Shown in pieces: positions 23,301-36,729 of a stretch of DNA of 64,000 bases. How positions within the stretch are numbered: the stretch's first letter is position 1; every line of letters begins with the position of its first letter. The notes beneath the pieces were generated by a model. The model ran no database searches and was not told where the DNA came from. It was given only the letters and a program-made list of their open reading frames with translations. The position numbers and the translations under genes were made by a program. Where the stretch lies: the NCBI GenBank assembly GCA_024138015.1, contig JAMXBB010000011.1, positions 29,750,155 through 29,814,154 of the forward strand, read 5' to 3'. Source of the stretch: Lumnitzera littorea. Its lineage: Eukaryota > Streptophyta > Magnoliopsida > Myrtales > Combretaceae.

Positions 23301-23870
23301 CATCAAGCTAAGATTGCATATGATTTTGGCATATTTTCCCTTAATTCCTTCTTATGTCTTTTAATCTCCAACTAATTTTCTTCAACTTCCTATTTACATG
23401 TTGATTATGGATGAGAGCTTCCTAGAATTTTTCTAAAGCTTTTAGGTTGGTTTGTGATTTTTCCTTCCCTCTCTTCTTGATGTTAAACATATGTATTTGC
23501 ATGATTTGTTTAATTAAATCCCCCACACCTAGCCAAACCAAATTAAAAATTTTTATTAGTATTATTGAATTTCTTTAGCTTAAAATAAAATTATTTAGGT
23601 GTTTTAGTTAATTACGGGTTTATATTAATGCATAAAAATTACACCTGATATATACATAAATACTCTACATGTTATTTTATGTCACATAATATTTTTATCA
23701 TATATATAATTTATCTCTAAATATTTATTAGCTATCAAAGTCTACTTTATGCAATTTCAGTAAATATTATATAATATAGTTAAATAACACTAAATTAGCC
23801 ATATTATTATTATGTCATTATATTTTTAGTATTCAAGTATATGAGGTGTCTTCAACTAGATGAAATTGCA
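20365..23870 (-). repeat. 3' LTR (left copy) of the large element
   Basis: It runs from TGTTCAAGCTCATTG to ...GAAATTGCA (TG...CA). It is collinear with 28902-32556 over its whole length with frequent substitutions. Shared landmarks are agagaaattac(a/g)cccgctttaatcc (21024; 29539) and aattcggcttgaaaat (23152; 31709). Relative to the right copy it lacks about 50-60 bp next to its right end. Confidence 0.85.
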
Positions 23871-26800
23871 AGTCTCATATTTCCAAACCCCGTCAAAAAA
23901 GTTTTGTCCTAAAAAATTTGATGAGCAATCACCTTTATTACCAATTTTGTAATGTTCTAATATCATCAACTACTTTTCATCATAATATAAGTACCAACAA
24001 ACCTAATTGTTAAGATATCAATGGTTCCTCTATTATTACCTTACATTTCCAAATTAGTTCCACTTGTAATTGTCTATTCATTGTACTTTTCATATACCTC
24101 ATCTTTCAATTCCTTAACCTTGTAAATCTATTCATTTTAGTTTCGTATAGGTTGTTTTTCTATTGTATAACTCTATTGAGGATTCATTAATTTAATCTTC
24201 AATACTACCTTTTGACTCCTCATGAATTTGCTTAGTATTGCCATATAAGATACTTCATGGTTCCTTACCAAACTCAAGGCAAAGTAAGTTGATATTTTAT
24301 ATTCAACATTCTGTCTCTTGGTAAAATAACTTAATATGTTCTCCGTGCTAAATTTCTAAGGTGCTCTTTCTAAGGCATCTTCTAATATCAACTTTATATC
24401 ATTGAGGTTCATTGTATACTTAATGTCTTCTCTCAATCATATATATTATATATTATAAAGGTACAATAGTTTTATCATGCTACCTAGTTTACTCTCACAT
24501 TGATAAATTCATAGTCCTATCAAATTCTTTAATAACTTCTTAATTATCCATATCACTTGAATTAATCTCTGATGCCATGTATTCTCTTTAACTTTTGTTT
24601 GTATACTTTTCAAAACTTAAGTTCTAAATTTTTTTTATTCATGATACCTAAGTATAATGATTATGATTTATCCTTTGATCTTTAATATAGTTAAAATTTC
24701 ATTTCAAACATTCCTCTATCTTAGCTCAAATTACTAGTATATATTATATCTCTTGTCTTTATTCTTCATCATGCTTTATTACTTCTGAACCAATTATCAA
24801 ATATGCTGAGAAATTATTTCCTTACCGTTATCACTTTAGTTAGATTCCTCCTTGAGTCCACACTATCTTTATAGTCAAAAGCTTGACATTTCATATACTA
24901 AGACATACGATTACACAATTGAGGTTGGTAAATCTCAATTCTTTTAACAGTTGTATTCGAATGAAATAAAAACTAACTTAGTAAGCAAATACAATTTAAT
25001 TGACAGAACCGACATGATTCTAGAGTGATAAGGACATGGATCATTTTCTAACTTTTTAACTAACATGACATATGTATTTGATGTACGGACAAAAGGTTCC
25101 TAGAAATGACACAAGACTTGTAACATATAAAGGATTCAGTAGGCGAGAGATAAAAATCATAGATTTGTCATCCTCTTCTTACTTATTTATATATACTCAC
25201 TAATATATTGTATAACCATCGTCTTCCAATCTAGTGCATCTACTTATCTCCTATTTGCTTTCATGATTAACATGTAGTGTGTAACTTTGCTAATCTTTCC
25301 ATAATATATCTCTGTTGCACCAAAAGTATTATTCTTTTATATTCATACATTACATCAATTTACTTTAAACATTCTTACTCATGTATTCACTATAACATTC
25401 TTTTATTTTCTTCTTACTTCCAGCTTTTTAAGCATAGTTCAATCCATTTTTTTTTTCCCTTGATCTTAAGCTTATATGTGTGCTAAATCTTTCTCATATT
25501 ACTTCTAATTGACAATTTCCATAGTCTTTCTAGGATTTTTCTTTTACTATTTACTCAACTTATTATGTTTTTGGTTATTTCTTTAATTTGTTTCCTTAAT
25601 AGAGTTTACTTTCCTCTAAATTGATTTTCATTATAACTTATTCTTTTCTCATAAACAGATTGTTTCAAGCCTTTAGTCACAACTTAACTCTATCCTTTAC
25701 TCATTACTTCTGACTATATTAACTTCCATAAGCATCTCTTATATTTGTAGTGTATACATTATTACTCTTATCTACTCACAAGGTGTGATAAATAGAAGTC
25801 TTATGATAAGGAGTATTTTTCTTTTCCTTAACTTAGAACATATATCATCTATTTTCTCAAATAAATTCATATCTTAATCCTAAGCAAGAGAAAGTTTATC
25901 TTCGGTATTTGTATTATTCTTTATCCATTCATTTATATTGCTTCATATGCCATTCTTCGTGTTACCCTAGTAATACCTTCCTTAAGTTTATCTCATAATT
26001 TATTGCCCTATTGACCTTTTAAAACTCTTTTATCTTACGTCTTATCATGATCCAGCTTCCATCTTTAAAGTTAGGCACGTGTCTTTCCATTTCTCATGAA
26101 TTCTAAAAGTTTTCATTTTAGCTTAATTTAATCAACTTATCTTGCTTTGTCTTAAGCATTGAATCACCTTGACGAATTCAAGAGGATTAGCAATTTCCTA
26201 TAATTAAAGCTCATAGTGTTACTTTTTATTATATTCTTCTCAATGCATTTTCTTCAAGTGTTAAATGTTACAACAGGATCCCTATCGCTTGGGCATTTAT
26301 TTCAATTTTCCACTATCCAACTTATGGCATATATGTCATTTTTAAGATAATAGGGTTAGCGCTTAGCCATTTCTTAAGTATAGCAGTACTTAGAAATGAG
26401 TTTACATTTTTCAATCATTTTCTTAGGTTTCTAACTATTGCACTAATTCAATATCTCCCTTTCGAATATGATAGTTTATTTTACATTCCATTGCATATAA
26501 TTCACTAGTACACAATTTAATCTCAATTAGTTCTTTTAGGTAAAATTATCATATTTTGTTAGTAAAAGTTCCATAATGTATATCCCATTCATTTCTCATA
26601 TTCTCCACATAACATTTTTGGTTAATATGTCTTCTTATAGAAGTACTATTGATGAGATAACTCCTATGTATTACTTATTCATGTAACTCAACATAGATTG
26701 TAAGTCCCTAAATTATTCTCTGAGTGATTAATCCTTATTGAATCAAAGTCATGTAATCCTTAACAATATATCTTCTATTAATGTTTCAGTATTCACAAAT

Positions 26801-28883
26801 CATTCATACTAATCACATCTTATGTATATACATAATGATAGAGGAATATCTCTTGCAATACCCAAGTTCTTGCATATAAGAAATAATAGTAGATCAACAC
26901 TTGTATAAAACATGTCACTTGTATTCATCCCTGTAATATAACATTATCTTCAATCTAGCAGTTTCATAATGTTTTTCAAATAAAAGATACAAGCAAAAAG
27001 GTCATCTATCATGTATCATGTTTACATACCTATTTTGATAATTGATAGACTTAAGTTAATCTCCATATGCATTTTAAACTCGAAGTCCATTTGATGTCAT
27101 TCATGATTATATACTTCCCATCTCCATTGTTTTCATATTTCAATTCCATAACCTGAGAGTATACATCAAAATTTTTATCTTTATATTAGAAACATACTTA
27201 CATGGGAACTTAACTTTACATCAAAGAAAATCACATTAGGAATAAACTTCTCACCATAAAGAACTACATATAATCTTTTCATACACATTGAGATATTACT
27301 TGTTTACTTTCCTAAGTATATTGCTTGTAAATACTATTTTAGTCAACTATTTACAAGATTATATTTATAATACTTAGATAACCAAACATATCAAAGAATA
27401 CTAAATACTTTGAAACAATAAGAGCTCATTTCATAAATCTTGGCTTAAACATGTTAATAGTATTCAAGTTTCCTGTTTATATTACTATCTAAAGAGATAA
27501 ATCACCAAAAGTTATTTATTCCTACTAACTTTAACTTTTGACTTTACAAATTATCGATTTCTTTAAGATCAACACAACTTCTCATAAAAATCAATTTCGT
27601 GTTTACTCACCTTTGCCTTATCATTTCTACTTTCAAAAAACAAATTTAATCATCACGCATTTGTATATTTCAGGATGCCGCTTCACATATTCTATAATTG
27701 TCATTATTATTCTTAACACTAAGTCCTTTCTTTTAATTTTTCTTCATTGGTTTCTACATAACTTTCTACCTAAGTCTTGGTGAAAATTTCTACCTAAGGT
27801 TTTATCTGAGAGTTGGCTTCCTCTTGTATTCTATACTCTTCGATCTGCTTATATATTTGTTTACTCTTGCCTCATCCTTAGTTGTTACAACATCTAAATT
27901 AGGGTTAGAGTCTTATTTAGGTTCTCATTCAAATTCATATTATATATCTATGATATCACCCAAAATATAAAACATCCTCTAATTAACCTTATTATTCCAT
28001 ACGAATTAGTCTTTAAGTTTACCATAATCTTCTGAATCAGATTCTAGTATATCCTCTGAGTCAAATCATACTCTAATTATTATCATAAGCTTAATCAATC
28101 TACAACCTACATTTCTATAAGTAATGTAGTAGGATAACAAATAATTTATTATCACTTGACTCTATTATTGTTAACAACTCATTAATCTTTATAGTCATTA
28201 CAACATGAGCACGAGAATCAATTGTCTAAAGTTAATAATGACCATTTAGATATGTGATATAATTATGAAAACTAAACAAACCTTTATTAACTAAGATTCA
28301 CTAAATGTCCCCACATCATCTAAAACACTACCATCTCAACTAGTTCCAACCATAACATTAGAAATTATATCATTGAAATCATCACAATTGTGGACTCCTT
28401 ATTTATCAAATATCGTTTTCTCCATTGTAGAAATAGTAATACAAATTTCCACCCACCCTTCAATACTATCAATTACCCAACATCTACAAGATGATTTAAG
28501 TAATAAATATATGAATTTCATGTAATTCCAGTAGTAACATCAAACAATACTCAATTAGTTCATCTTAAAATTACTCCTATAATTAAACCTTAAAATCCAA
28601 GCTCTTCACCATTTATTATCGTCACCCGACATAATTAAGTCAATGGTTTGGAATCCAAAAGTAATCACGACATAAGTTAGATTAACATTATCTATTGCTC
28701 TATATTTCTTTATATCCTATGCAATCTCATACACATATTACTTATATGTGAATTTACAAATCTAGGTCTTTTAAGTCCCATTTAATTTCCTCAACCCTTA
28801 ATGTTCCTAAAGTGTTCTAATTTCTTTTAGTTATGACATCACAAGGTTAGTTCAAAAGAGTCGTGCTTTTAACGGATTATCGA
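23871..28883 (-). other. Internal region of the large LTR element, no coding found
   Basis: Five kilobases, strongly AT-rich, T/C-rich on the plus strand. No frame over about 80 codons survives. The expected minus-strand motifs (YxDD, DVCHLLLG-like, HHCC, GDFN) were looked for by eye and not found. The left edge on the minus strand reads aggacaaaacttttttgacggggt. This resembles the pol end plus G-rich tract at 36712-36743 and is the only hint of gypsy ancestry. Confidence 0.5.
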
Positions 28884-28901
28884 GGACCATGCTTTGATAC
28901 A
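28884..28901 (-). other. Primer binding site of the large element
   Basis: Read on the minus strand: TGTATCAAAGCATGGTCC. It is close to the plant initiator-Met primer site TGGTATCAGAGC with one base missing and one substitution. It lies at the inner edge of the right LTR, so the element is on the minus strand. Confidence 0.7.
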
Positions 28902-31900
28902 ACCTTAAACTATCATGCCCCAAACCAAATAGTCATAATAGCTTCAAAGTATAAACCAACTTAAGTTAGAAGCTAGTCACTTTAGCCGCTAGCATAAGTA
29001 TAGTTTATACTAGGCTTTTACCACTCCACGGCCTTGAGTTATCTAATTTAATATCTGTTTGGCATCAACTTATGATGAAATTTTTTAAAATAACTTTTGA
29101 AAGAGACCTTATGGTATAAAAGTTTGAGAATAAAACAAATTTTATAAATAACTTTAGAAAGATGAAATAATAAGGATTTATAAAAGTCCATAGGTTTACA
29201 GAACATAACAACAGTAACAATAATTGAAAACTAGAAGGTTACTTGAAGAGACCCTATTAGTTTTCAATGGGATTAGTAAAGTTAATCAACAAAATAGGAA
29301 TCCAAACAATTGGTCTTGAATCTCACTCCTAACCCCATTCTCTACACATTTGGAACTTAAAGTAGTATTGGTATATCTATTGAGAAACCTACAAAACAGC
29401 TATAGGAGAATAAGTGACAACTTGCTTAGTAAGTAAAACAGAGATAATATCACATATCTATCATAAGCAAAGTTAATTAAATCCAATGCATGTTCAAGTA
29501 AAAGCTATTGGACGACGTTAACCAATCATCATGAGATTAGAGAAATTGCGCCCGCTTTAATCCGAGTTTTAAGGAGTTTTACTCTACGTACTTTGTGAAT
29601 TAAAACCAAACCAGGGCTTGTGCAATAGAGAAATACGCTTCGCTCATGACTTTACATCGAATCACAATCCCCAATCTTGCCACAACCTCTTCTCGTATCA
29701 CTTAATATGACCAAGGGTAGGGAAAGGACCACTTTTGCTATCTTCATCGAAGGGTTTGTGTTTAGCTTAAGAAACCTAGTCGTTTTCCCTAGTAGGTTAT
29801 GATGCAAGTCCGATTAATAATTAAGTTAAGTTTGTGTTAAATTGCTTTTTGGGGTGATCAAGCAATTTCAAACAGTCTAAAGCAAGTAATATCATGAGGA
29901 AATCAGTACATAAATCTGTTACTCAAGATAACTACAACCATATTGAAGCACACACATTGTATATTCACAAACAACTAAGCACACACATTGTATATGCACA
30001 AACCACTAACTTTCATCTACAAACAAGATATACTAAGGTCTCCAAGTATTCTTAAATAATACTTCAAAGTATGGTGAAATACTGATCCTACTTACTTAAA
30101 ACTCAGCTGCTCTTTAACTCGATTATTCACATGTCCATGTAGGTGATCCCTTAATATATATCTCAATGTAATACTTCATTTTGCAAATAAATTAGGAAAT
30201 ATTACTAATTTTCTTGTCTATAATAGAATTAGGTTGATTAGTTGTTGGTTTACTAGTCTATGCGATAAGTATTGGAAGTTTAGAATAGTGTTATAAGTTT
30301 ATGTTACCTTTTGAGCTATCCCTTGAGTTAAGATGCCTTTGAAATATTTACTGGAGAAGCTTATGAGATATCCTCTGCACTACTTAGGCATTGAAGTTCA
30401 CCATAGATTCAATCTCTACATTACTTTCTAAGGTTGATAAATCCCCAAGGTTTTCAATAAATCCCTTCTAAGCTAAGCTTTGAGTTAAGTCATCCTTGAA
30501 GTTTTTAAACTTGAAGCTTTTGAGTTATCCCTTAAGCCATATTAAGTTTAAGGTGTTAACAAGTTTAATCTTTGAATCATCCTCTAAGTTTGATAAGTAC
30601 CTAAAATGTCCTACAAATTATCCTTTGAGCTAAGTTATGCATGAAATCAGGTATAAAGCTTTTATGCTAGGAATCCTCTTAATCACCCTTTGAACCTTAC
30701 TAAAGTGAGGGTTCATAACAAAACCAAGTTCTAAATGACCCTTTGATTTTGATGAGTATTACAGATTGCTTATGAATTATCCTCTAAAACAACTTTTGGG
30801 TGCTTACACTCATATATTTTCATTTTAGGTATCCCTTGAGGTACCTTTTGAACTAACCCTATAGTCTACTTTACTTTTAGATCTTTTGGAAAAACATCCA
30901 TTAAACCATCCTGTAAGCCTAATAAATTTCCAATTTCTTAAGAGTTTGCCCTTTGACTTAGTCTCTAAGTCTCCCCTATCTATACTTCCCATAGAATTTT
31001 TCCTCAAATTGAACCTTTGAATTAGTATCCAGTAGAACATTTGCCTTCACTTCCTCTTAGTTATCCTCTACCTTCATTCAATTCCCTTATAATCAATTTA
31101 TTAGTCCATTGTCTTCTAACTTCCAATCAAGACTAACCTAAGTAATACTCCAATCCATATTTCAGCATGGTTACATCCAAATTCCTTATATTACATATCA
31201 CCATTTACCAATTTCTCCAATTCCCATACTACCCAATTTATTCACATAAGTGGTACATACTTGATTTTGTTAACTCTTTCAATAAAACCCCTTCCAATAG
31301 TACCCATACACCACAAAATACATCAATAACTAGTGGTGCTTAGAATCTAAGTGAGGTTTTTAAGAAAAGTACAATAGTTTTTACCAAAAACATCGTTTTA
31401 ATCATAATTTAAGGCTAAAAAATTCATAAAAATTATAGAAAATAATTTTGTAAAAATCTCTTCATAGCATTTTAGTATAAATATAGGAAAGTTTGTAGAA
31501 AATTTTCAAAGTAAAAACTACATCTTTAGACTTATTTATTTTAATATTGAAAAGTGTTTGGTTTCATCAATTTTTTAAGCATGTATACTGTAACTATTAA
31601 ATTTTTAAGAAATAATATTTTTTCCTACATTCTATATATGAAAATAGTTAGAAATAAACTTTTCTAAATTTTTCTAAGAAAATTTGATATTTTTAGTAAT
31701 TTTAAGAAATTCGGCTTGAAAATGAGACCTCACCAAAAATAGGAGCTCTGGTCACTAGTGGTGGCTACCACCTTATCGGTTGGCCTAAACGTGACCTCCT
31801 TTGTTGCTTGGTGGTAATAGCATGCCCTAGCAACTCCCTAACCTATCACACTCCTTCAAGGTTATATCGCATCATATTTTTACATATTTTTCCTTAATTC

Positions 31901-32556
31901 CATCTTGTGTCTTTTAATCTCCAACTAATTTTCCCCAACTTTCTATTTGCATGTTGATTATAGTTGAGAGCTTTCTAAAATTTTTCTGAAGCTTTTGAGT
32001 TGGTTTGTGATTTTTCCTTCTCTCTTGTCTTGATGTTAAACATATATATTTGCATGTTTTGTTTAATTAAATCCCCTACACTTGGCCAAACCAATTCCAC
32101 ATTCCTATCAAAAGAAATTCCTAGTTGTCCCAAGAGTTTTAAAATTTTTTATTAATGTTATTGAATTTCTTTAGCTTAATTTAGCCTAAAATACAACTAT
32201 TCGGGTGTTTTAGTTAATTACAGGTTTATAATAATGCATAAAAATTACACCTGATGTATACATATATACTCTACATGTTATTTTATATCACATAATATTT
32301 TTATTACATATATAATTTATCTCTAAATATTTATTAATTATTAAAGTCTACTTTATGCAATTTCAATAAATATTATATAATATAGTTAAATTATATTAAC
32401 TTAGCTATATTATTATTATTTTATTATATTTTTAGTATCCAAGTCTACGGGGTGTCTTAAACTAATATTTCGAATTTGCTTATAAATTTTTAGGTCATTT
32501 GGGTTAATTTCACTGATTCCTTAAATTACCCGCTTGAAGCTACCAGATGAAATTGT
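28902..32556 (-). repeat. 5' LTR (right copy) of the large element
   Basis: This is the collinear partner of 20365-23870. Its left edge contains tatcatgccccaaacc, matching tgtcacatcctaaat of the other copy. It carries a private 31-bp tandem duplication (aagcacacacattgtat starting at 29946 and 29977) that is single in the left LTR. Divergence between the copies is high, so the insertion is old. Confidence 0.83.
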
Positions 32557-32561
32557 GATTA

Positions 32562-33256
32562 TCACACTTATGTACCTTACATATGTGTAGATTAACAAGT
32601 TCAAGAAGATACATGGATATGAACCACCACCGTATTCATGCTCATGTACCTCATAGGTGTTCAAATGTTCAAGGAAAAAAGAGATAAACGGGTGTAAAGA
32701 CAGCCATATTATACCTATGTACCTTCTTGTGTGCCTTCTTTCCAAATATTCTAAACTTTAATAAGCAGAACTCATTAATAGTCTACAAAGAATCGATCTA
32801 AGGGATGTTGTTGAGGTGGAACCAGAAATAATTTAGGATTATCTTTTGAACTTGAAAATAAGTACTAACATCAATGCACTATGCGTACTAGTTTAGGAAT
32901 CAATAGATATTCGATATATCTCAACTTAACTACTTTAGGTATAAGGATACCTTGTTTTCTTCTCGTGTTTATGTAGTCCTTTTATAGTAATCAATAAACC
33001 TAATACATATCTAACTTAATGTATGTATGTGTTGAATGTCTTTAGCTATGCCTAAGGGACTAAGAGTATCAACAATCTTAGGGTAGCAACCTAATGTTTC
33101 ATATGTGGCATTATCTCGAGTGGATTTGAATATAAAAAATATCTAGGTAGGTTTAGCATATGAAATTGGACTCTAAGGTATTAGAGAATACCCAACATGT
33201 TACTCCCTAAATTCAAGGGTTCATTTTGTTGATCCTGTAAGTTGCTTAGTTCAAGG
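32562..33256. other. Noncoding stretch, nothing recognised
   Basis: This 700-bp AT-rich spacer lies between the large LTR element and the next related LTR. The 74-codon minus-strand frame at 32521-32745 has no recognisable similarity and overlaps the LTR edge. Confidence 0.5.
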
Positions 33257-34926
33257 TGTGATACTATTCTGTTTCTTATAATCATAAAGTCTCTCAACTT
33301 AGCACACAACTTACTAGATCTTTATAAAGAATAAATATAAATACAAATGCTTAAAAATATTATGAGGCATCAAATTTATCATGCGAACCTTCAAGATTAC
33401 AAAGAATTGGAATCTCCCACCAAACCGTAAAATGAGCAGTCAAGCAATTCTAAAGCTATCATTTCTTATGATAACCTATATCTACATCTTAGCATAAGTC
33501 CTCCTATTGGGTATAAATAAACTCCGATGCACTTATGATCTTAATCTATCCAAGGGTTTTAGCTTCATTAACTTGTAGAAAACTATAGTAGAATGGGCTA
33601 AGGAACCATGGGCTTAGTAAGGAATAAGAGGAATAAAACATATACAAGTTGAGCAAAACATCATAGTTGTCAATTAATTATTAAATGTAATGTGTATATA
33701 AGCAAAAGCCATCCACACGATGATATCCAATTCATCATTGTGAATAGAGAAATTACACTTGTTATAACCAGCGTTAAGAAGTTTTAGCGCAATACAATAG
33801 TTTACAGCCGAACTTGAGCTTATACAATGGAGACATTCCTCCTCCCTTGACTATCTTCAAACTAGTGACCTCAATCTTATTGTGACCTCCTCTCTTATTA
33901 CTTATTTGACTAAGGGTGGAAAAGACTAATTTATGATACCTCTATGAAAGGGTCGGAGTTTAGCCAAACAATTCTATTTGGCCCCTAATAGGTTGCAATG
34001 TATGTGATTTTAGAGTATTAGATGAAATTTAAGATAGTCCATTTAAAGGGGACCAACCAATTCACAAACACATAATATAAGAGTCAATTACATAGCAGCA
34101 CAGCAAAACATATAGCTCAGCTTTCAACTTGCATATTAGTATCCAAGCACAAGCATGGCATGCATATAGCCAACTACTTACAACTACAAACAAGTATGTA
34201 CTCTAGTTTTCGAAATGAGAAAAGCATTTACATCGCTTACCTGACAATAGTTTTAGTCTCACTTCTCTAAGGCAACATTATTTTCAAAGCTTGAATTTCC
34301 TTATATAGCATAGTAAAATTTTAAGATTTATAAAACTTACTAAAATGTTATTCAATATAATTCATTTTAACTTATGATTACATCGTTGTAGTCGCTTACT
34401 AAATCTATTGAGTATTAATAAATCTTATATGTTATATTCTATTGAATCCCATTATAATCCAACTGTACCTGACATATGCACTTATGTAAGAATATGTGTA
34501 CATACATGTATATATATATATTGTGTATATTGTTAATTTGTATATGTGATAGACATAGTTCATTTATATAGATACTCAAACACCAATTATGTATAGCTAA
34601 GTACATACTTGTGAATATATTAATAAAGTCTATTTATGACTCCAACACTTATATTATTAATACATAATAGATATACATAGCTAAGGAATATAGATGAGAG
34701 TCGGCGACATAGACATATTTATAGGTATTGTAATTTGCAACTTTAGGAACTTATGACATCATTTTTAAAAAAAATCTAAATAGTAACAACAATTAATTTA
34801 TAAGTTTAGGAACTCTACGAATAAAGTAACTTTAGTAGATCAAATCTATATATACATACATATATATACATATATATATGTATATATATAGATGTGTTTA
34901 CATAGGTTCTAGTATGTGACCTATAT

Positions 34927-35324
34927 NNNNNNNNNNNNNNNNNNNNNNNNNNNNNNNNNNNNNNNNNNNNNNNNNNNNNNNNNNNNNNNNNNNNNNNNNN
35001 NNNNNNNNNNNNNNNNNNNNNNNNNNNNNNNNNNNNNNNNNNNNNNNNNNNNNNNNNNNNNNNNNNNNNNNNNNNNNNNNNNNNNNNNNNNNNNNNNNNN
35101 NNNNNNNNNNNNNNNNNNNNNNNNNNNNNNNNNNNNNNNNNNNNNNNNNNNNNNNNNNNNNNNNNNNNNNNNNNNNNNNNNNNNNNNNNNNNNNNNNNNN
35201 NNNNNNNNNNNNNNNNNNNNNNNNNNNNNNNNNNNNNNNNNNNNNNNNNNNNNNNNNNNNNNNNNNNNNNNNNNNNNNNNNNNNNNNNNNNNNNNNNNNN
35301 NNNNNNNNNNNNNNNNNNNNNNNN
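34927..35324. other. Assembly gap (398 N)
   Basis: A run of N bounded on the left by a TA/TACA-rich tract (about 34846-34926) and on the right by a pure (AG)n run (35325-35365). The gap probably reflects failure to assemble simple repeats. Any translated frame across it is meaningless. Confidence 0.99.

Positions 35325-35365
<41 letters not shown>
35325..35365. repeat. (AG)n microsatellite at gap edge
   Basis: About 20 AG units follow the N gap. A complementary (CT)n run occurs ~200 bp downstream at 35562-35580. Confidence 0.95.
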
Positions 35366-35368
<3 letters not shown>

Positions 35369-35561
35369 TTATATGCTTTAAATTGGTTTACTTAATAAAA
35401 TAGATATAACCCTATAGCTTCATACGAGCTACTTAAAAATAAATATGAGGTTCACATGCATAGTGTAGAATGTTGGTTATACAAATTATGATATTAATGC
35501 ATCTATTCACCAAACTAGTGCAAGTACATATATATAATGATATCCTATGTTTTACTTATTT

Positions 35562-35610
35562 TCTCTCTCTCTCTCTCTCTTTATATATATATATGTGTGT
35601 GTGTGTGTAT
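35562..35610. repeat. (CT)n(TA)n(TG)n compound microsatellite
   Basis: Successive CT, TA and TG dinucleotide runs. Together with the AG run at 35325 it forms an inverted simple-repeat pair. Confidence 0.95.
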
Positions 35611-36123
35611 GTATTTATATAGTTTATAGTATGAGACCTATATCTTTAATGATAAATATATATATATGTATTGGTCGAGTTAGTCAAGTATTATATAAAA
35701 GATACCATTATGTTTGTAACAAGCTGTATATTATATTTATGAAGTTACATTTAGGTTTAGAAGAAAATATCATCGAATATATTTTCTATGATATTATATA
35801 AATAGATTAATAATTTTCTTTTTCTTATTACATTGTTATAAAAATTAGTTATGCTATCATATTTAGGTTTGTAGAATAACACAATTAGGTTCGTAAACCC
35901 TGGGGTCAATTCAATGCATAAATTCAACATTATTACTGTAAATTTATCCAACGAATACCTCTTTTGAAATTCATAATTTCTAATTCAAGATCATCACTTG
36001 ACTTTAAGAAATTTATATTTATACCCTTAAGGCATGAAAAACTTCCTAAATAGTCCATTCTACATACAAATTTATTATCACACTAACATATACATAATAG
36101 GTATTAAAATCAAATTAAATTTT

Positions 36124-36729
36124 TACTGGGTGAAATAGAGAAGATAACTTTGGGACCTAAAGTGATACAAGAAACGACAGAAAATGTAGCAGTTATTAAG
36201 CAAAGGGTGTGGGAAGCATAAGATAGAAAAAAAAAGTTGGGTGGACTTAAAATGACAATCGATGGATTTAAAGTTAGATATCATGTGTAATTGAAAATAA
36301 ACTCAATTAAAAGTATCCATCATGTAAAAACTCAAGGGAAGTTAAGTCCTTGATATGTTAGGTCGTTTGAGATTTTGAAAGAATTGGAAACCTAGCATAT
36401 TGCTTAGCATAACCCCTAAACTTGTCTGGCATCGACGATGTGTTTCACATTTCTATTCTACAAAAACATGTACTCGATCCAGATTGAATCATGAAATTGG
36501 TGCTTATTAAGCTGAAAGAAAATTTGACTTAAGAAGAACATCCAGCAAAGATCTTGGATTAAAAAACTCAAAAGTTACTGAACAAAGAAATGCATTATAT
36601 GAAGGTACTTTAGAATAATTGTGGAAAAGAGGAAATTACCTAGGAGACCAAAGAGGAAACTAGACGAAGATACCCATATTTATTTGATGAATCAACTATG
36701 ATTTCAAGTTTTGAGGACAAAACTTTTTT
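36124..36729 (+). pseudogene. Ty3/gypsy chromovirus integrase C-terminus, broken
   Basis: Plus-strand translation begins GEIEKITLGPKVIQETTENV, then AVIKQRVWEAXDRKKKLGG. This is the stretch just after the integrase core in Tekay/Del-type chromoviruses (family: GExxLLGPELVQxTxExVxxIxxRLKxAxDRQKSYAD). Near 36361 follow RPFEILKELET and, in step, CLASTMCFTFLFYKNMYSI, corresponding to the family's 'DVFHVSMLRKYxPDPSH'. The text near 36660-36720 fits the chromodomain tail (YPYLFD). Stops are numerous. The rest of pol is absent upstream, where the LTR-like segment 33257-36123 abuts. The fragment is fused to its own PPT and 3' LTR. Confidence 0.8.

Larger units (their letters stand above)
20365..32556 (-). 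mobile_element. Large LTR retrotransposon with ~3.5-kb LTRs and no recognisable pol
   Basis: Two long direct repeats (20365-23870 and 28902-32556) enclose about 5 kb. Minus orientation is shown by a tRNA-iMet-type primer site just inside the right-hand repeat (28884-28901) and by sequence like a chromovirus pol end plus G-rich tract just inside the left-hand one (about 23871-23905). The pentamer gatta precedes the left LTR (20360-20364) and follows the right LTR (32557-32561), a candidate target duplication. The interior is AT-rich, full of stops in all frames, and shows none of the usual RT, RNase H or integrase motifs. It is either an extremely decayed gypsy element or a LARD-like noncoding derivative. 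Confidence 0.72.
33257..36123 (-). repeat. Third, diverged LTR of the large-element family
   Basis: From about 33258 (tgtgatactattctg) the sequence follows the same landmarks as the LTRs at 20365 and 28902. These are the agagaaattacac block at 33747, gtgacctcctctcttattactta at about 33886, and gcttacctgacaatag-like text at about 34240. The right part approaches the gtttgggctcaattgaat block of the LTR at 48681. The middle is lost in an N gap, so length and edges are approximate. It directly precedes the gypsy integrase remnant at 36124. Confidence 0.5.

Noticed and set aside
23871..28883. Host gene inside the 5-kb interior between the large LTRs
   Set aside because: No frame, splice pattern or domain is visible, and the flanking LTRs and primer site identify it as element interior.
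34916..35368. 150-codon open frame across the N gap
   Set aside because: Nearly all residues are X from N bases and the end is Arg-Glu from (AG)n; it is an artefact.
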